Numbered from the stretch's first letter, positions 39,115 to 48,562 are shown. The stretch: 64,000 nt of DNA from Stentor roeselii (GCA_006503475.1 RSEH01000143.1:1-64000), one strand, 5' to 3'. Notes: generated by a model not told the origin, from the sequence alone. Made by a program: numbers and translations.

Positions 39115-41100
39115 CTATTTCCTAAAATTCCACAGATTCTGGTAATCATCAACATCCAGCCCTTGTCGATGAAAAAAATTCACAGACTGATCAAATCGAA
39201 CATCATCATAACCTTCAATAGAAATTTCCAAACTATTCTCATTATTCCCCCTGACTTTATTTCCACAAATCATACAAAAATTATCTTCAAAATTCTGAAT
39301 ATTAAAAATTTCACTTACCAAGCATTCATCAGCGCAGAACTTAGCCTTACATTTGCTGCACTGATTAAAAATCCCATTTTTTTTATTGCATTTACAGCAT
39401 CCTTCATGATATTTCGGATAAAAGTCTCTAAGCATCCTAACCTCAACTTGTTTAATTTTTTCAAAATGTTTACAATTTTCTGAAAACTTTTTTTTTATTT
39501 CAGAAAATTCGAGTTGAAAAAGATCTTCAAGTAAATATCGACAACCACAGGAAAAAACGATTTCAGGCTTTTTTTCTATTGGGTGGAATGAATTTTTTAT
39601 TTGATTTACTTGCTTGGTTTCATATGGAAAAGCGTTCAAAGGAGGGTCTATCCAAGGGTCACGGGTGACGTTAACGAAGTAAGCCTTGTTGCTTTCGTGA
39701 TTAAAAACCTCAAAAAACTTACTTGAACTGAACTTCGGCCCACAGATGATTGTTTGGTTTGAAGTGACTTTAAGTATCCTAAAACTCAAGTAAAAGGCGA
39801 GGTAGACACTATTTTCCAGGTAGTTTTCAGATATTAAAGTTATTTCTTCAACTAAAATTCGACGGATATCGACAAGTTTCACTATTTTTAGTTGTCTTAC
39901 TAGATCTTGAAGTAATGAAAAAATTAGGTCTTTCCGTGGGTTTATAGGAAAAGTGTTCAGGATTTTGAAGTGGTCTCCGATTGAAAGAAAAGATTTTATT
40001 ATCATCTGGATTTTAGGCTGAATCATTGGAAAGTTAAATACTCGGGATAAGTGGTTGAAGTTTGGATGAGTTTTCATTGAAATTTTGGTTTGGGTGCGAG
40101 GACTGTTGTTGTGAATTGGAGTTTCTTGAGTTTTTAAGAGATCATTTATATCGAGATTTTTCTTATCGAAAATGTCATCGGAAAATATTATTTCTTCAGG
40201 ATTTAGGTCAAAAGAGTTATCGCTCTCAATTGTGTCTTGTTTCTCTTTTAAACCTTCAGCCACAAAGTGGATTTCAGCGGGCTCTTTTGATAATTCTGAG
40301 CATATCTTGCATAGGTCACTTAAAGGGTTTTCAACTTCTAAAAGCAAACATTTTACGCACTTATTTTCGTTCTTTTTGTAGTTCTTTCTTGCTTCTTCCT
40401 GTGATCTTAAACACTTTGAACAGTTTTCAGATTTGGATTCCGATTTAAATATTTTTTTGCAAGTTATGCAAGTCTGCTCAAATAAATCAGCTTTAGGTTT
40501 AGGATGCTTTGATCTATGTTTTTTTTTTTTACATAAATTACATGGAATATAAGAAATTTTATTTACTGGATTTGGATTTTTTTCTGATATGAGATGTCCA
40601 CAACTATTGACATGTTTAAATTCAAACTTTATATCATCGATTATTTGATCCGGATTTTGAATAAGTCTATTTGGATACAAAATAAAATATTGATTCACTT
40701 TTTTATATATAAATGCAGCTAATGATGGATCTGTTTGACAACCATAGGTTTTCGTGCTGCCCTGAGAAATAATAATAATTCTTAAATCCAAGATATTTGA
40801 AATCATTATGAAAAACTTTGACTGATAAAGAATTTTGTTCTTTTTATATGCTGAAAGCGATTTTCTGATTTTTTTTGATAAATTTTCAATAGATTCTTTA
40901 TCTTTCAGTAAAAAATACTCATAAATCTGTTTTTTAAAGGGATGTCTGTCAATCATTTTCTTAGAGTATTCTTTATCTAACTTGTAATTGATTTTGTAAG
41001 CTGTTACAGCATAAATCAAGTTAGTGACAAAACCTGTGCGTGGTATTTCAACATGGTACGAAAAATAATTCGCTAAACCTTGATCTAAGTTCAAATCCAT
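39115..41100 (-). CDS. Zinc-cluster / OTU-like-module family, array copy 4 (long form)
   Basis: This encodes 661 residues. The N-module (about 8-185) runs NYFSYHVEIP, NLIYAVTAY, FFIMISNILDLRIIII, a TYG turn and YFILYP. It is followed by SCGH and C-x2-C, then a group of Cys pairs (CITCKK, CSKC, CVKC, CKIC) in place of the tidy AN1-like finger. The second module (about 355-475) repeats the pattern: YLAFYLSFRILKV, an ICG turn, FFEVF and AYFVNV. The C-terminal zinc region has CGC, C-x-H, CCKC-x8-CSKC-x4-C-x3-C and CMIC. The two modules align well enough by eye to argue for internal duplication. It is the nearest intact relative of the adjacent pseudogene. Confidence 0.82.
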   Translation of the reverse strand: MDLNLDQGLANYFSYHVEIPRTGFVTNLIYAVTAYKINYKLDKEYSKKMIDRHPFKKQIYEYFLLKDKESIENLSKKIRKSLSAYKKNKILYQSKFFIMISNILDLRIIIISQGSTKTYGCQTDPSLAAFIYKKVNQYFILYPNRLIQNPDQIIDDIKFEFKHVNSCGHLISEKNPNPVNKISYIPCNLCKKKKHRSKHPKPKADLFEQTCITCKKIFKSESKSENCSKCLRSQEEARKNYKKNENKCVKCLLLEVENPLSDLCKICSELSKEPAEIHFVAEGLKEKQDTIESDNSFDLNPEEIIFSDDIFDKKNLDINDLLKTQETPIHNNSPRTQTKISMKTHPNFNHLSRVFNFPMIQPKIQMIIKSFLSIGDHFKILNTFPINPRKDLIFSLLQDLVRQLKIVKLVDIRRILVEEITLISENYLENSVYLAFYLSFRILKVTSNQTIICGPKFSSSKFFEVFNHESNKAYFVNVTRDPWIDPPLNAFPYETKQVNQIKNSFHPIEKKPEIVFSCGCRYLLEDLFQLEFSEIKKKFSENCKHFEKIKQVEVRMLRDFYPKYHEGCCKCNKKNGIFNQCSKCKAKFCADECLVSEIFNIQNFEDNFCMICGNKVRGNNENSLEISIEGYDDVRFDQSVNFFHRQGLDVDDYQNLWNFRK

Positions 41101-41376
41101 TGAGATTTTATTTATAAATGGTGGTTTTCTTAGTATTTCTTATTTTACTTTAAAGTTATAAAGAGTATCTTGCATATATGTGTTATGATAATAATTGAAT
41201 CGAATAGATATTCTAATATATAAATTTAACATAAATCAAGAAGTAAGCAGATCAACAGTTTAATACAAGTTCTTAAATATCAATACTTGACTATAAAACT
41301 AATAATCAAAGCATGCTATTTTCCATTATATATTTTCTTTTCAACCTACTATATACCAATTATATCTAAATAATCT

Positions 41377-42282
41377 TCAATATATTAAGCAACAACATCT
41401 CTTTCTACATTCCGGGCATTTTATCTCATTTTGTCCTTTTGCCTTACTATTTGTCTCAAAATCAGTCAATTCCTGTTTCCTATCATCTTTTTTATTAGCA
41501 GATCTAATTGATAAATACTTAGGAAAGTTTTTTTTGCATTTGCTACAAGTTAATAAAAACTCTGGAATTGTTAGATTTTGATTGCTCAAATTACTAACAT
41601 TTCCTTTTAAACTTTGATTCTCATTTGAACCACTTTTAAAAGACCCCAAATTTGTTTCTTGTGAAAAATTGCTATTTTCATATTACCTCTTAGGAAGCCT
41701 TCCTTCACAACTCGAGCATTCTTTATACTCTGAAGGCTTGGCTATTAAAATCTCTTGTTGAACCAAAGGAGCCCCGCAGTGATGAACCAACTTCTGGTTA
41801 AACTGAATCTGATTCAAGACAACTGAAGCATCCTTGATAAACTGACGAGGATAAATAAAAAAGTACTGGTTTTGCATGTAAAACAAAAAGACTGGAAATG
41901 AATTCTTTGTAGATGTTCCGAAAGACTTCACCATGTCGTTTGAAATGACGATGAGAGTGACTGAAAAAATATTGCAAATCATGATGAAAAACTTTGTGAT
42001 TTGCAGGGTCTGGCTTTTAAACTGGCTTAATGGACTGCACATTGCTTGATAAAGGTTCGAGATAGTAAATTCGTTTGGCTTGTTAAAATAATCAAGCAAC
42101 TGCTGCGAGAATTGATGATTTTTTAATATAGCCATCGAAGGAATGAGGGAAAGTTTCAGTTGTTGCTTGTAGTCGGTTATCGCGTATATTAAATATGCTT
42201 CAAATCCCTGCTGGGGAAGATCAGCTTGTGACACGAAGAACTGAGAAAGGAAAGAATTTAACACAAAAGGTTGCTTGTTCAT
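41377..42282 (-). CDS. Zinc-cluster / OTU-like-module family, array copy 5 (short form, one intron)
   Basis: The two frames 42282-41687 and 41671-41377 join across a 15-nt intron (41672-41686) to give 296 residues. Only the N-module is present (YLIYAITDY, FFIMICNIFSVTLIVI, SFG turn, YFFIYP), followed by HHCGAP and C-x2-C, a Ser/Asn linker, and two further Cys pairs (CSKC, CPEC). The protein ends RKRCCCLIY before a TGA. CLIY has CaaX form and is preceded by basic residues and two more cysteines, so lipid modification is possible. The neighbours are head-to-tail members of the same family. Confidence 0.8.
41672..41686 (-). other. 15-nt intron of array copy 5
   Basis: On the reverse strand the sequence is GTAATATGAAAATAG, with A at position 10. 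If retained it stops the frame at once with TAA after RLPKR. Removal continues the protein as PKSNFSQE. Confidence 0.82.
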
Positions 42283-42385
42283 CGTCTATATTTATAGAAC
42301 ATGGCGATTTTATTTATTTCATCTTCTGTGACTTGAAATATTTAATCGATTCTAGCAATAAGATTATATTCTAAAACTAGTTCAG

Positions 42386-44194
42386 TTATTTTTTAATGCA
42401 AATCCTGCATATCCTTCCGTCAGTTACTCTAAAAATATTACATTTCGGGCATATTACTCTTGTTTGGGTCTCAAGTACCTTCAATAGCGGGCTTTTCGTT
42501 CGGTTCCTGGAAGGAGCTTCGACAGGTGGCGTAGTTTTGAAGTCTGAAGAAATTTTAAGGAATTTTTCATGATTTTTCCAGATTTTTTCATCACAAACAA
42601 AACATTTTTGATTATTTTTCTCTGATGGGGTACTTTCACTGCATCCATCACTGCAAAACTTCGCATTACATTTGTTGCATTGAATCTTGGAGAAGTTAAT
42701 CGCGAGACACTTGCAACAAGAGTTAATATTTGAATAGTAAAACTTTTTGAATAAGTTTAACTCGATTTGACTCGCCTTTTTACTGTGTTTTGGACATGAT
42801 GACAGGATTTTGTTGATTTCTGTCCAGGGTTTATCGTGAAAGAAGCTTTTTTTGAATTTGCATCCGCAGAGAAATACGAAAAAACTCTGAGAGTGATTTA
42901 AATTTGCTTGTTTTTTTATATTTTCTGCTTTGGCATGTTCTTCGAGAAGTTCTGCGCCTGGGTTTTGAAGGAGATTTGGGGTGAGTGATAAAAAACAGCC
43001 ATTTTCGAGAAGGATTAGGTGAAATTGATTCCTTGCATTGAAGTTTAGACCAATACGAATGAGTTGGTTATTTTGGATTTTTTTTAAATTTAAACTGAGA
43101 TAGAATAGCAAGTTAATCACTTTAGGACTAGTTCCTGATATTTGGTCTATGGTTTTAATCACTTGTTGACTCACATCAGCTAATGAAAAATCTTTCTTTT
43201 TATTCTCTGCTCCTTGTAAAGACATCAAAAGAGGGTCAAGATTTCCGAAATTTCTTATTTCATTCAAAATTTCCTTGTAGTTCAAAAGAAAACCTTTTAA
43301 AATAATATCAAGTTTTCCGGTAATCAAAGAAAAATCGAAAATATCTGGAAAAGTTTCACAGATTTTTATTTGATTCAAAGAATTTATTGTAAAACTTGAC
43401 TTAGTCTGAGGAGAGGAAAGTTGATTATCTGGTGAATCTTGTTTTTCATCTGAAATAATCTTGAAATTTTTTTCTTTTTTCGAAGTTTTAGATGTTGAAA
43501 TATTTCTTGACTGTCCTTTTTCATTATTATTCCCAGAAAGGACTAAATTACTAAAAGAGTCGTGAAATGGCTGATTGTTTAGATTAACTAGTGAAGGTTT
43601 TAACAATGATGCACAATATAAGCAGTCATTTAAAAAGTTCAGCTGGACATTCAAAATCTCTGATTCACCTGGAACTGAACTTCCACAAAAATGTGACTGT
43701 TTCAAGCCCAGATACTGCAAATAAAAGGAAAGATTTGGGGTGTAAGTTTCAGGAAATAACATGTAAAAATCTTGCAGGTTTTCTGAGTAGAGAAATATTA
43801 AAATTGAGTCTTGGTTAATCTTTCCGTAGATTTCTATATTTGCACCTGTTATTAGATTGAGAGAAACATTTAAACTGTTGCAAAGAGTAATCAAAAGTCT
43901 TGAGAAGTAGGTTTGGTTGTTTGAGGAATTTTTTAGTTTTTTTTGAACTTCTTGGGAAAAGATTTGCAAGTTTTCGATACTTGGGTTGGTTAGAAATGAT
44001 TTTAAAATCTGATTAAATCGTCCTGGAGTGCTTGGTTCTCTTGGATATACCAGACCGTAGTAGTTCTTGAAGTATTGGATAGAGTAAATAAGATTCTGCT
44101 CAAAGTAAGGATGCTCTATTAGAACTTGATATGGAAAGTATTGAGAAAACCATAATTTACCTGCTATAGGCTGTTGGAAATTTCTATTGTACAT
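42386..44194 (-). CDS. Zinc-cluster / OTU-like-module family, array copy 6 (long form)
   Basis: This encodes 602 residues. The N-module (about 10-165) has WFSQYFPYQVLI, NLIYSIQYF, LLITLCNSLNVSLNLI, an IYG turn and YMLFP, then HFCG and C-x2-C. A Ser/Asn/Lys linker follows without an AN1-like finger. The second module (about 285-400) has VINLLFYLSLNLKKI, an IGLNF turn and CFLSLTP. The C-terminal zinc region has CGC, C-x2-H, CCKC, CNKCNAKFC with a later C, CFVC, CPKC and CRIC. The last two pairs (CPKCNIFRVTDGRICRIC) close the protein as in copies 1-3. Confidence 0.82.
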   Translation of the reverse strand: MYNRNFQQPIAGKLWFSQYFPYQVLIEHPYFEQNLIYSIQYFKNYYGLVYPREPSTPGRFNQILKSFLTNPSIENLQIFSQEVQKKLKNSSNNQTYFSRLLITLCNSLNVSLNLITGANIEIYGKINQDSILIFLYSENLQDFYMLFPETYTPNLSFYLQYLGLKQSHFCGSSVPGESEILNVQLNFLNDCLYCASLLKPSLVNLNNQPFHDSFSNLVLSGNNNEKGQSRNISTSKTSKKEKNFKIISDEKQDSPDNQLSSPQTKSSFTINSLNQIKICETFPDIFDFSLITGKLDIILKGFLLNYKEILNEIRNFGNLDPLLMSLQGAENKKKDFSLADVSQQVIKTIDQISGTSPKVINLLFYLSLNLKKIQNNQLIRIGLNFNARNQFHLILLENGCFLSLTPNLLQNPGAELLEEHAKAENIKKQANLNHSQSFFVFLCGCKFKKSFFHDKPWTEINKILSSCPKHSKKASQIELNLFKKFYYSNINSCCKCLAINFSKIQCNKCNAKFCSDGCSESTPSEKNNQKCFVCDEKIWKNHEKFLKISSDFKTTPPVEAPSRNRTKSPLLKVLETQTRVICPKCNIFRVTDGRICRICIKK

Positions 44195-44291
44195 TTTATT
44201 ATGATTATAGAATGGGATTTATATGGACTTGAAAAATCAGGGTTTCTTGTTTTTAAACCAAAAATACTCTATTTCATTTATTCTTAAACTA

Positions 44292-45158
44292 TTAGAAAAT
44301 TTCACATTCACATTCTCTTGAGAAAGATTTTTTCATATCTTTATCATTTTTCTTACCCTCATCATATTCATTTAAATTTTTCTCATTCTTTTTCTTCTTG
44401 TTTTTCTTGTTTTTCTTTTTCTTCTTATTGTTTTTCCCACTCTCAAAATTTTTCCCTTGACTAATAGGAAGACCATAGATTTCATTAGCTTTACTTGTAG
44501 AGTCATAAGAAAAACCTTGATAATTTTGCATTCTAATCCTATAGCTTTGCGCTAAATAATTAGAAATCGGTTTAATTTCATATATAGAGTCTGATTGATT
44601 ACTTTTAGTAATTTCAGCTGTTAAAACAAAGTGATTTTGAGTGTAACCATTTGTATTTTGACTCATAACTCTTGCATTAAGTAAGTTCAACACGATTGAG
44701 GCATCTTGAATGTGATTCTGAGGATAAATAACGAAATAACGATTTTCCACGTTGTAGATGAAAAGTAAAAAGGAATTTTGACTACTAGCGCCATAAAACT
44801 TGGCCTTATTATTTGAGAGGACTACAAGGTTGACACTTAGAATGTTACTCAGAATTACTAAAAGCTTTGACAGGTAAAGGCTTCCTGATGTTCGATACTC
44901 GAATATTGATTCACTGATCCGTTGTGATAAGTTTTGACAACTTTGATAGTTTGGGTTGGTAAAGTAATCGTAAAGTTCTTGCTGATATGAATTTCTTTTC
45001 AGGGTATTGAAAGAAATATTCTGATTGATGTTGTAGAGTTGTTTGTATTCTGATATCAAAAACAATAATTCTGGAATTATGTTGAGTGGGTTCAGCTCGA
45101 CTTGATAAGTAAATAATTGGCAAAGGACTTGATCGATATTAAAAGGTTGTCTGTCCAT
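44292..45158 (-). CDS. Zinc-cluster family, array copy 7 (short form, polybasic C-terminus with CaaX-like end)
   Basis: This encodes 288 residues. The N-module (about 8-165) is well preserved: LLFLISEYKQLY, LLVILSNILSVNLVVL, an FYG turn and YFVIYP. The HCG and Cys-pair region that follows in the other copies is missing. It is replaced by a Tyr/Asn/Ser segment and then a strongly basic run, KKKKKNKKNKKKK. The last residues are CECEIF. CEIF has CaaX form, and a polylysine stretch before a prenylated cysteine is the classic plasma-membrane targeting pair known from K-Ras. Prenylation is inferred, not shown. This is the only array member with no zinc region. Confidence 0.78.
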   Translation of the reverse strand: MDRQPFNIDQVLCQLFTYQVELNPLNIIPELLFLISEYKQLYNINQNISFNTLKRNSYQQELYDYFTNPNYQSCQNLSQRISESIFEYRTSGSLYLSKLLVILSNILSVNLVVLSNNKAKFYGASSQNSFLLFIYNVENRYFVIYPQNHIQDASIVLNLLNARVMSQNTNGYTQNHFVLTAEITKSNQSDSIYEIKPISNYLAQSYRIRMQNYQGFSYDSTSKANEIYGLPISQGKNFESGKNNKKKKKNKKNKKKKNEKNLNEYDEGKKNDKDMKKSFSRECECEIF

Positions 45159-45478
45159 TTAGGTTTATTGGGATTTAGAATTCTGTAGGGGTGAATTTGC
45201 ACAATAGAGTTGCTAATGATTAGTGATTTATACTTTTGATCGAAATTATATTGATTAATACGACGCACTAATCATATTAAGAAGCTATTAATAGTTAGTC
45301 ATTTCTGACTTTTATAGAAATTATATCGTTGCTATCACAGAATAATTAATTAGTGATAATAATTCTTCATAGAATAAATTTCTATTGTTCTCAAAGAATA
45401 AAATTCATTGAAAGCATAACGGTGAAGAAAATCCTCAATTAAATGACTAAACAAATGAAATTAAAGAATTTAACTAAA
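45159..45478. other. Intergenic spacer with a degenerate direct repeat
   Basis: Two units of about 71 bp, beginning near 45213 and 45284, share GCTA...TTAGT.ATTT, ACTTTT, GAAATTATAT and AATCAT/AATTAAT-like blocks in the same order. They lie upstream of copy 7. No open frame is present. The repeat could be promoter-related or an old slippage product. Confidence 0.35.
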
Positions 45479-46321
45479 TTAATAAGACTTTTGCTTATTA
45501 AATAATCTTTCTGTTTCTAAACATCCTTTACATAACATGCTATTTCGATCGATAACTTCATTCAATCTGCACAATTTGCACTTTTTTAATCTTTCACTCT
45601 GATTAATCGTTGATTCTAAGAAATGTTGGCATTCATAACAAACAATCTCATGGTTATTCGCTGTGAAGATAACCGAACAAACCACACAATTTTCTTGATT
45701 TTTACTCTCAAACAACAAAGAATCTTGAGATGGAGGAAGACTACTCCGACAAAAATTGCATTCTTTATAAGGAACCATCCCAGTCCCTGAAAAATTAATG
45801 TCTATAGTCAAAGGTTTACCACAATGATGAATTAATTTGAAATCTCTTTGAATTTGGTTCAGAATTTCTAAAGGATTTTGCACATGGCCGTGAAGAGCAA
45901 GCATAAAAAACTGTCCTGTCGGGGACTTATAAAGAAAAATCGTGTTGTTTTTCAGTATACCGTAAAAGTTATAGTTTTCAGAAGTGATTAAACAAAAACT
46001 TATCCCGAGCATGTTGCTCAACATTATGAAAAGTTTTGAAATGTAAAGCTTTGGATTCATCTCGAATGGGTGTAATAAATTTTTTATCGTGATTGATAAG
46101 TCGTTGATTGTGAAATCGTTTGGATTATTGAAGAAATTTTCGAGTATTGCTTGATGTGGATGGTTTTTTATGTGATTTGTTGGAGGATATCTTTTGATTG
46201 AGTTGAAATGATGTAGATTTATTGCATGGAGTAAATTGTATTCGAAAGATATTGGGTTGATTTCAGAGACTGGTGAGAAAAGCTGAGATAGGAATTGACT
46301 GTAAGGATCTTCTGAGATCAT
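45479..46321 (-). CDS. Zinc-cluster / OTU-like-module family, array copy 8 (short form)
   Basis: This encodes 280 residues. A single N-module (about 8-165) has NLLHAINLH, LFIMLSNMLGISFCLI, an FYG turn and FFMLAL, followed by HHCGKP and C-x2-C. The C-terminal 80 residues carry further Cys pairs (CVVC, CYEC, CKLC, then C-x2-C in MLCKGC) resembling the middle zinc region of the long copies. There is no second module. Its start codon is 60 bp from that of the divergent copy 9, so both probably share one small bidirectional promoter. Confidence 0.8.
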   Translation of the reverse strand: MISEDPYSQFLSQLFSPVSEINPISFEYNLLHAINLHHFNSIKRYPPTNHIKNHPHQAILENFFNNPNDFTINDLSITIKNLLHPFEMNPKLYISKLFIMLSNMLGISFCLITSENYNFYGILKNNTIFLYKSPTGQFFMLALHGHVQNPLEILNQIQRDFKLIHHCGKPLTIDINFSGTGMVPYKECNFCRSSLPPSQDSLLFESKNQENCVVCSVIFTANNHEIVCYECQHFLESTINQSERLKKCKLCRLNEVIDRNSMLCKGCLETERLFNKQKSY

Positions 46322-46381
46322 TTTATTAATAAAGTTATCTCTGTTTCACTTAATCTAATCAGGTAATAATATATAGACAAT

Positions 46382-47386
46382 ATGGCAAGTTACAAACAAG
46401 AGACCTGGTATGACGATTTTGATGAGATTTCATTAGATTATCATCGTTTACCTGAAACAATTTATGATATTATTAAAAAATATATCATAAAATATAAATT
46501 CAGCGATCTTTCTGATTCACTCGGTAAACTAAAGAAAATGCATATCCAGATCTTTAAAAATACTAAAATTGATGAAAAATCATCAATAATAGAATTATTT
46601 TTGAATTATCAGAGATCATCTCCATTCAGAGACCCTTTAAAAGACCAGATTTTCAAATGTTGCAATTTTTTTGACATCAGGATAATCCTTATCCAAAACA
46701 ATAAAATTTTTTCATCAGGAGATAAGAGAAAAAAAACAATTTATATATTTGACAATCATCCAAACGCTCACTGCATTTATCCAATTTTAACTTCAAGGAT
46801 TTCTTACTTTTACGAGCCTCATCACCTTGTGCAGGCTCAAAGTGACTTTCTATTAAACTGCGGAAATCGCTTAAAAATGACTCAAATACTTGGTAACACT
46901 TTTTTTGAACACGAACAAAAGATAAAATCAATAAATTGTCATCAAGACTGCAAAAAAAATCGATTTGATAAAATATTTCTGATAAAGATATTTAAAAAAG
47001 ATTTTCAAGATCGATGCATCGTCTGTGTCTCCCAAGTAACCAGATCAAATTCAGTCACTTGTAAAAATTGCCAAATAAGTTACTGCAAAGGACAAAGTTG
47101 CTTATTTTCCCAAAGTATGAGAAATCAAAATCGATTTGATTGCTATTCATGTTCACAACCAATTCAAGAAAACAAGCAAAAAACCTTAAAAAAATGCGAA
47201 GAATTCAAAATAATTCAAGATAAATGCTCCTCTTGCACATCAAGTCAAGACCCGGTCAGTTTCTGTCCAACCTGCGGAAACTTCAACGTGAACCCAGGGA
47301 ACTTACTTAACTCTACCTGCAAGCAATGCAGATTTTACTTATCAGAAAGCAACGGCTTTTGTTTATCTTGCTTTCAAAATAGTTAA
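46382..47386 (+). CDS. Zinc-cluster / OTU-like-module family, array copy 9 (divergent orientation)
   Basis: This encodes 334 residues and is the only array member on the forward strand. It has one module (about 20-155): an initial helix pair, DQIFKCCNFFDIRIILI, an SSG turn, IYIFDNH and HCIYP, then LNCGN. The remaining 170 residues are packed with cysteine pairs: CIVC, CKNC-x4-C-x5-C (MYND-like half), CYSC, CSSC, CPTC, CKQC and CLSC. The order matches the second half of the long copies better than the first, so it may derive from the C-terminal part of a long member. It closes the array on the right; the next gene follows after 39 bp. Confidence 0.77.
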   Translation: MASYKQETWYDDFDEISLDYHRLPETIYDIIKKYIIKYKFSDLSDSLGKLKKMHIQIFKNTKIDEKSSIIELFLNYQRSSPFRDPLKDQIFKCCNFFDIRIILIQNNKIFSSGDKRKKTIYIFDNHPNAHCIYPILTSRISYFYEPHHLVQAQSDFLLNCGNRLKMTQILGNTFFEHEQKIKSINCHQDCKKNRFDKIFLIKIFKKDFQDRCIVCVSQVTRSNSVTCKNCQISYCKGQSCLFSQSMRNQNRFDCYSCSQPIQENKQKTLKKCEEFKIIQDKCSSCTSSQDPVSFCPTCGNFNVNPGNLLNSTCKQCRFYLSESNGFCLSCFQNS

Positions 47387-47425
47387 TCTAAAAATCCATC
47401 TTCTTCTTCTCTAACTTTTCCATAA

Positions 47426-48562
47426 ATGTCGAGAATGCAAAACTGCAGATCATCCAACACGTCACCCCTTCCAAAGGCCGACATATTCATGAGCTTTTTA
47501 GACCCGACCCCCCGTCCAAACCCATCACCTTTGAACACTTTTTCAACAAGAACAGAATCTCCTTTAAACAAGTCAAACAAATCACTTCGAACTTCAGCTT
47601 CTCCTCAACTTGCCTCAAAGCTCGAGCTTTCCGAGAAGCAAAACCAAATGCTTCAAGAGCGAAACAAAGTCCTCATCAAAGAAAAACAACAACTTAAAAA
47701 AAAACTATCCAGAGAAAAGACTTCTCCTTTCAACACCTTCAAAAATCATGCGAAAGTCCTTACTCAAAAGACCTTCATGGAAAAATTAGTGAAAGGTGAA
47801 GAAGGTTTCAATGATTTATGTAAAAAAATCACGGGAAGTTTGAAAGTTATCAGTTGGGTTAAAGAACAACCGCAGGAATGCAGACTTGCTTTTGTCAAAC
47901 CTGCACTTGATGAGGTTTTCGCTAATTTGAATGGAATTGATGTGGAATTCGAAGCTCGGGTGTTAGCCGCACAGGAGAAGAACAGAGAAAAAATATCCAA
48001 GTTAGAAGAAATCGTTTTTAAATTAGAAAATCGTGAAGAAAGAGAACATCAAGAAGCCATTTCTGCTTTAGTTAAAAAGAACAGTGAGTTGGTGATAGAA
48101 AATTGTTTATTACTTGTGAGAAACATTTAGAAAAATATTGAAAGTCTCAAGTTTGAAGTGGAAAAACTTAAAAATCCTGAAATTCAGGAAGAATTTCGAG
48201 TGAAAATCGTGGAAGATTTCAAAAATCAACTCTTTTTGGATAAACGAAAGGAAGACCTGGAAGTCACCAGGAGCTTGATTGAACTTGAGGAAAGGTTTGA
48301 AGGGATCAAAAAATATGCTGAAGGACTTGCGAAGGAAGTTGATTTGAAAAACATTCAGATTGGAAAGTTGTATCGAGAAATCGCTGAAGGTAAACTTAGA
48401 AGTATTAAAGATAGGGTCAAAGATGAAAACCAACCGATTAAAAGAAGCTTGTCTGGAGAAAAGACTTTGAGAAATAAACCGCCTAAGCATCCAGAGGCTG
48501 GAGGTGACTTGATTTCTTATACTTGTTGCTTGGCTGCTGCTTTGGAAGATTTCTTGTTGTAA
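47426..48562 (+). CDS. Coiled-coil protein, unknown function (two exons)
   Basis: Two frames join across a 15-nt intron at 48116-48130 to give 373 residues. Residues 1-60 are Ser/Pro/Thr-rich and likely disordered. About 65-100, 185-235 and 240-320 are charged heptad-rich helices predicted to form coiled coils. Between them (about 110-185) lies a helical segment with a conserved-looking GSLKVISWVKEQPQECRLAF core. The C-terminus is short and hydrophobic. No family recognised; a cytoskeletal or basal-body role would fit the architecture but is a guess. Both halves look coiled-coil in the same phase across the splice, which supports the join. Confidence 0.82.
48116..48130 (+). other. 15-nt intron of the coiled-coil gene
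   Basis: The sequence GTGAGAAACATTTAG has A at position 10 and ends in an in-frame TAG if retained. Removal keeps the frame and joins ENCLLL to KNIESLKFE. Confidence 0.87.
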
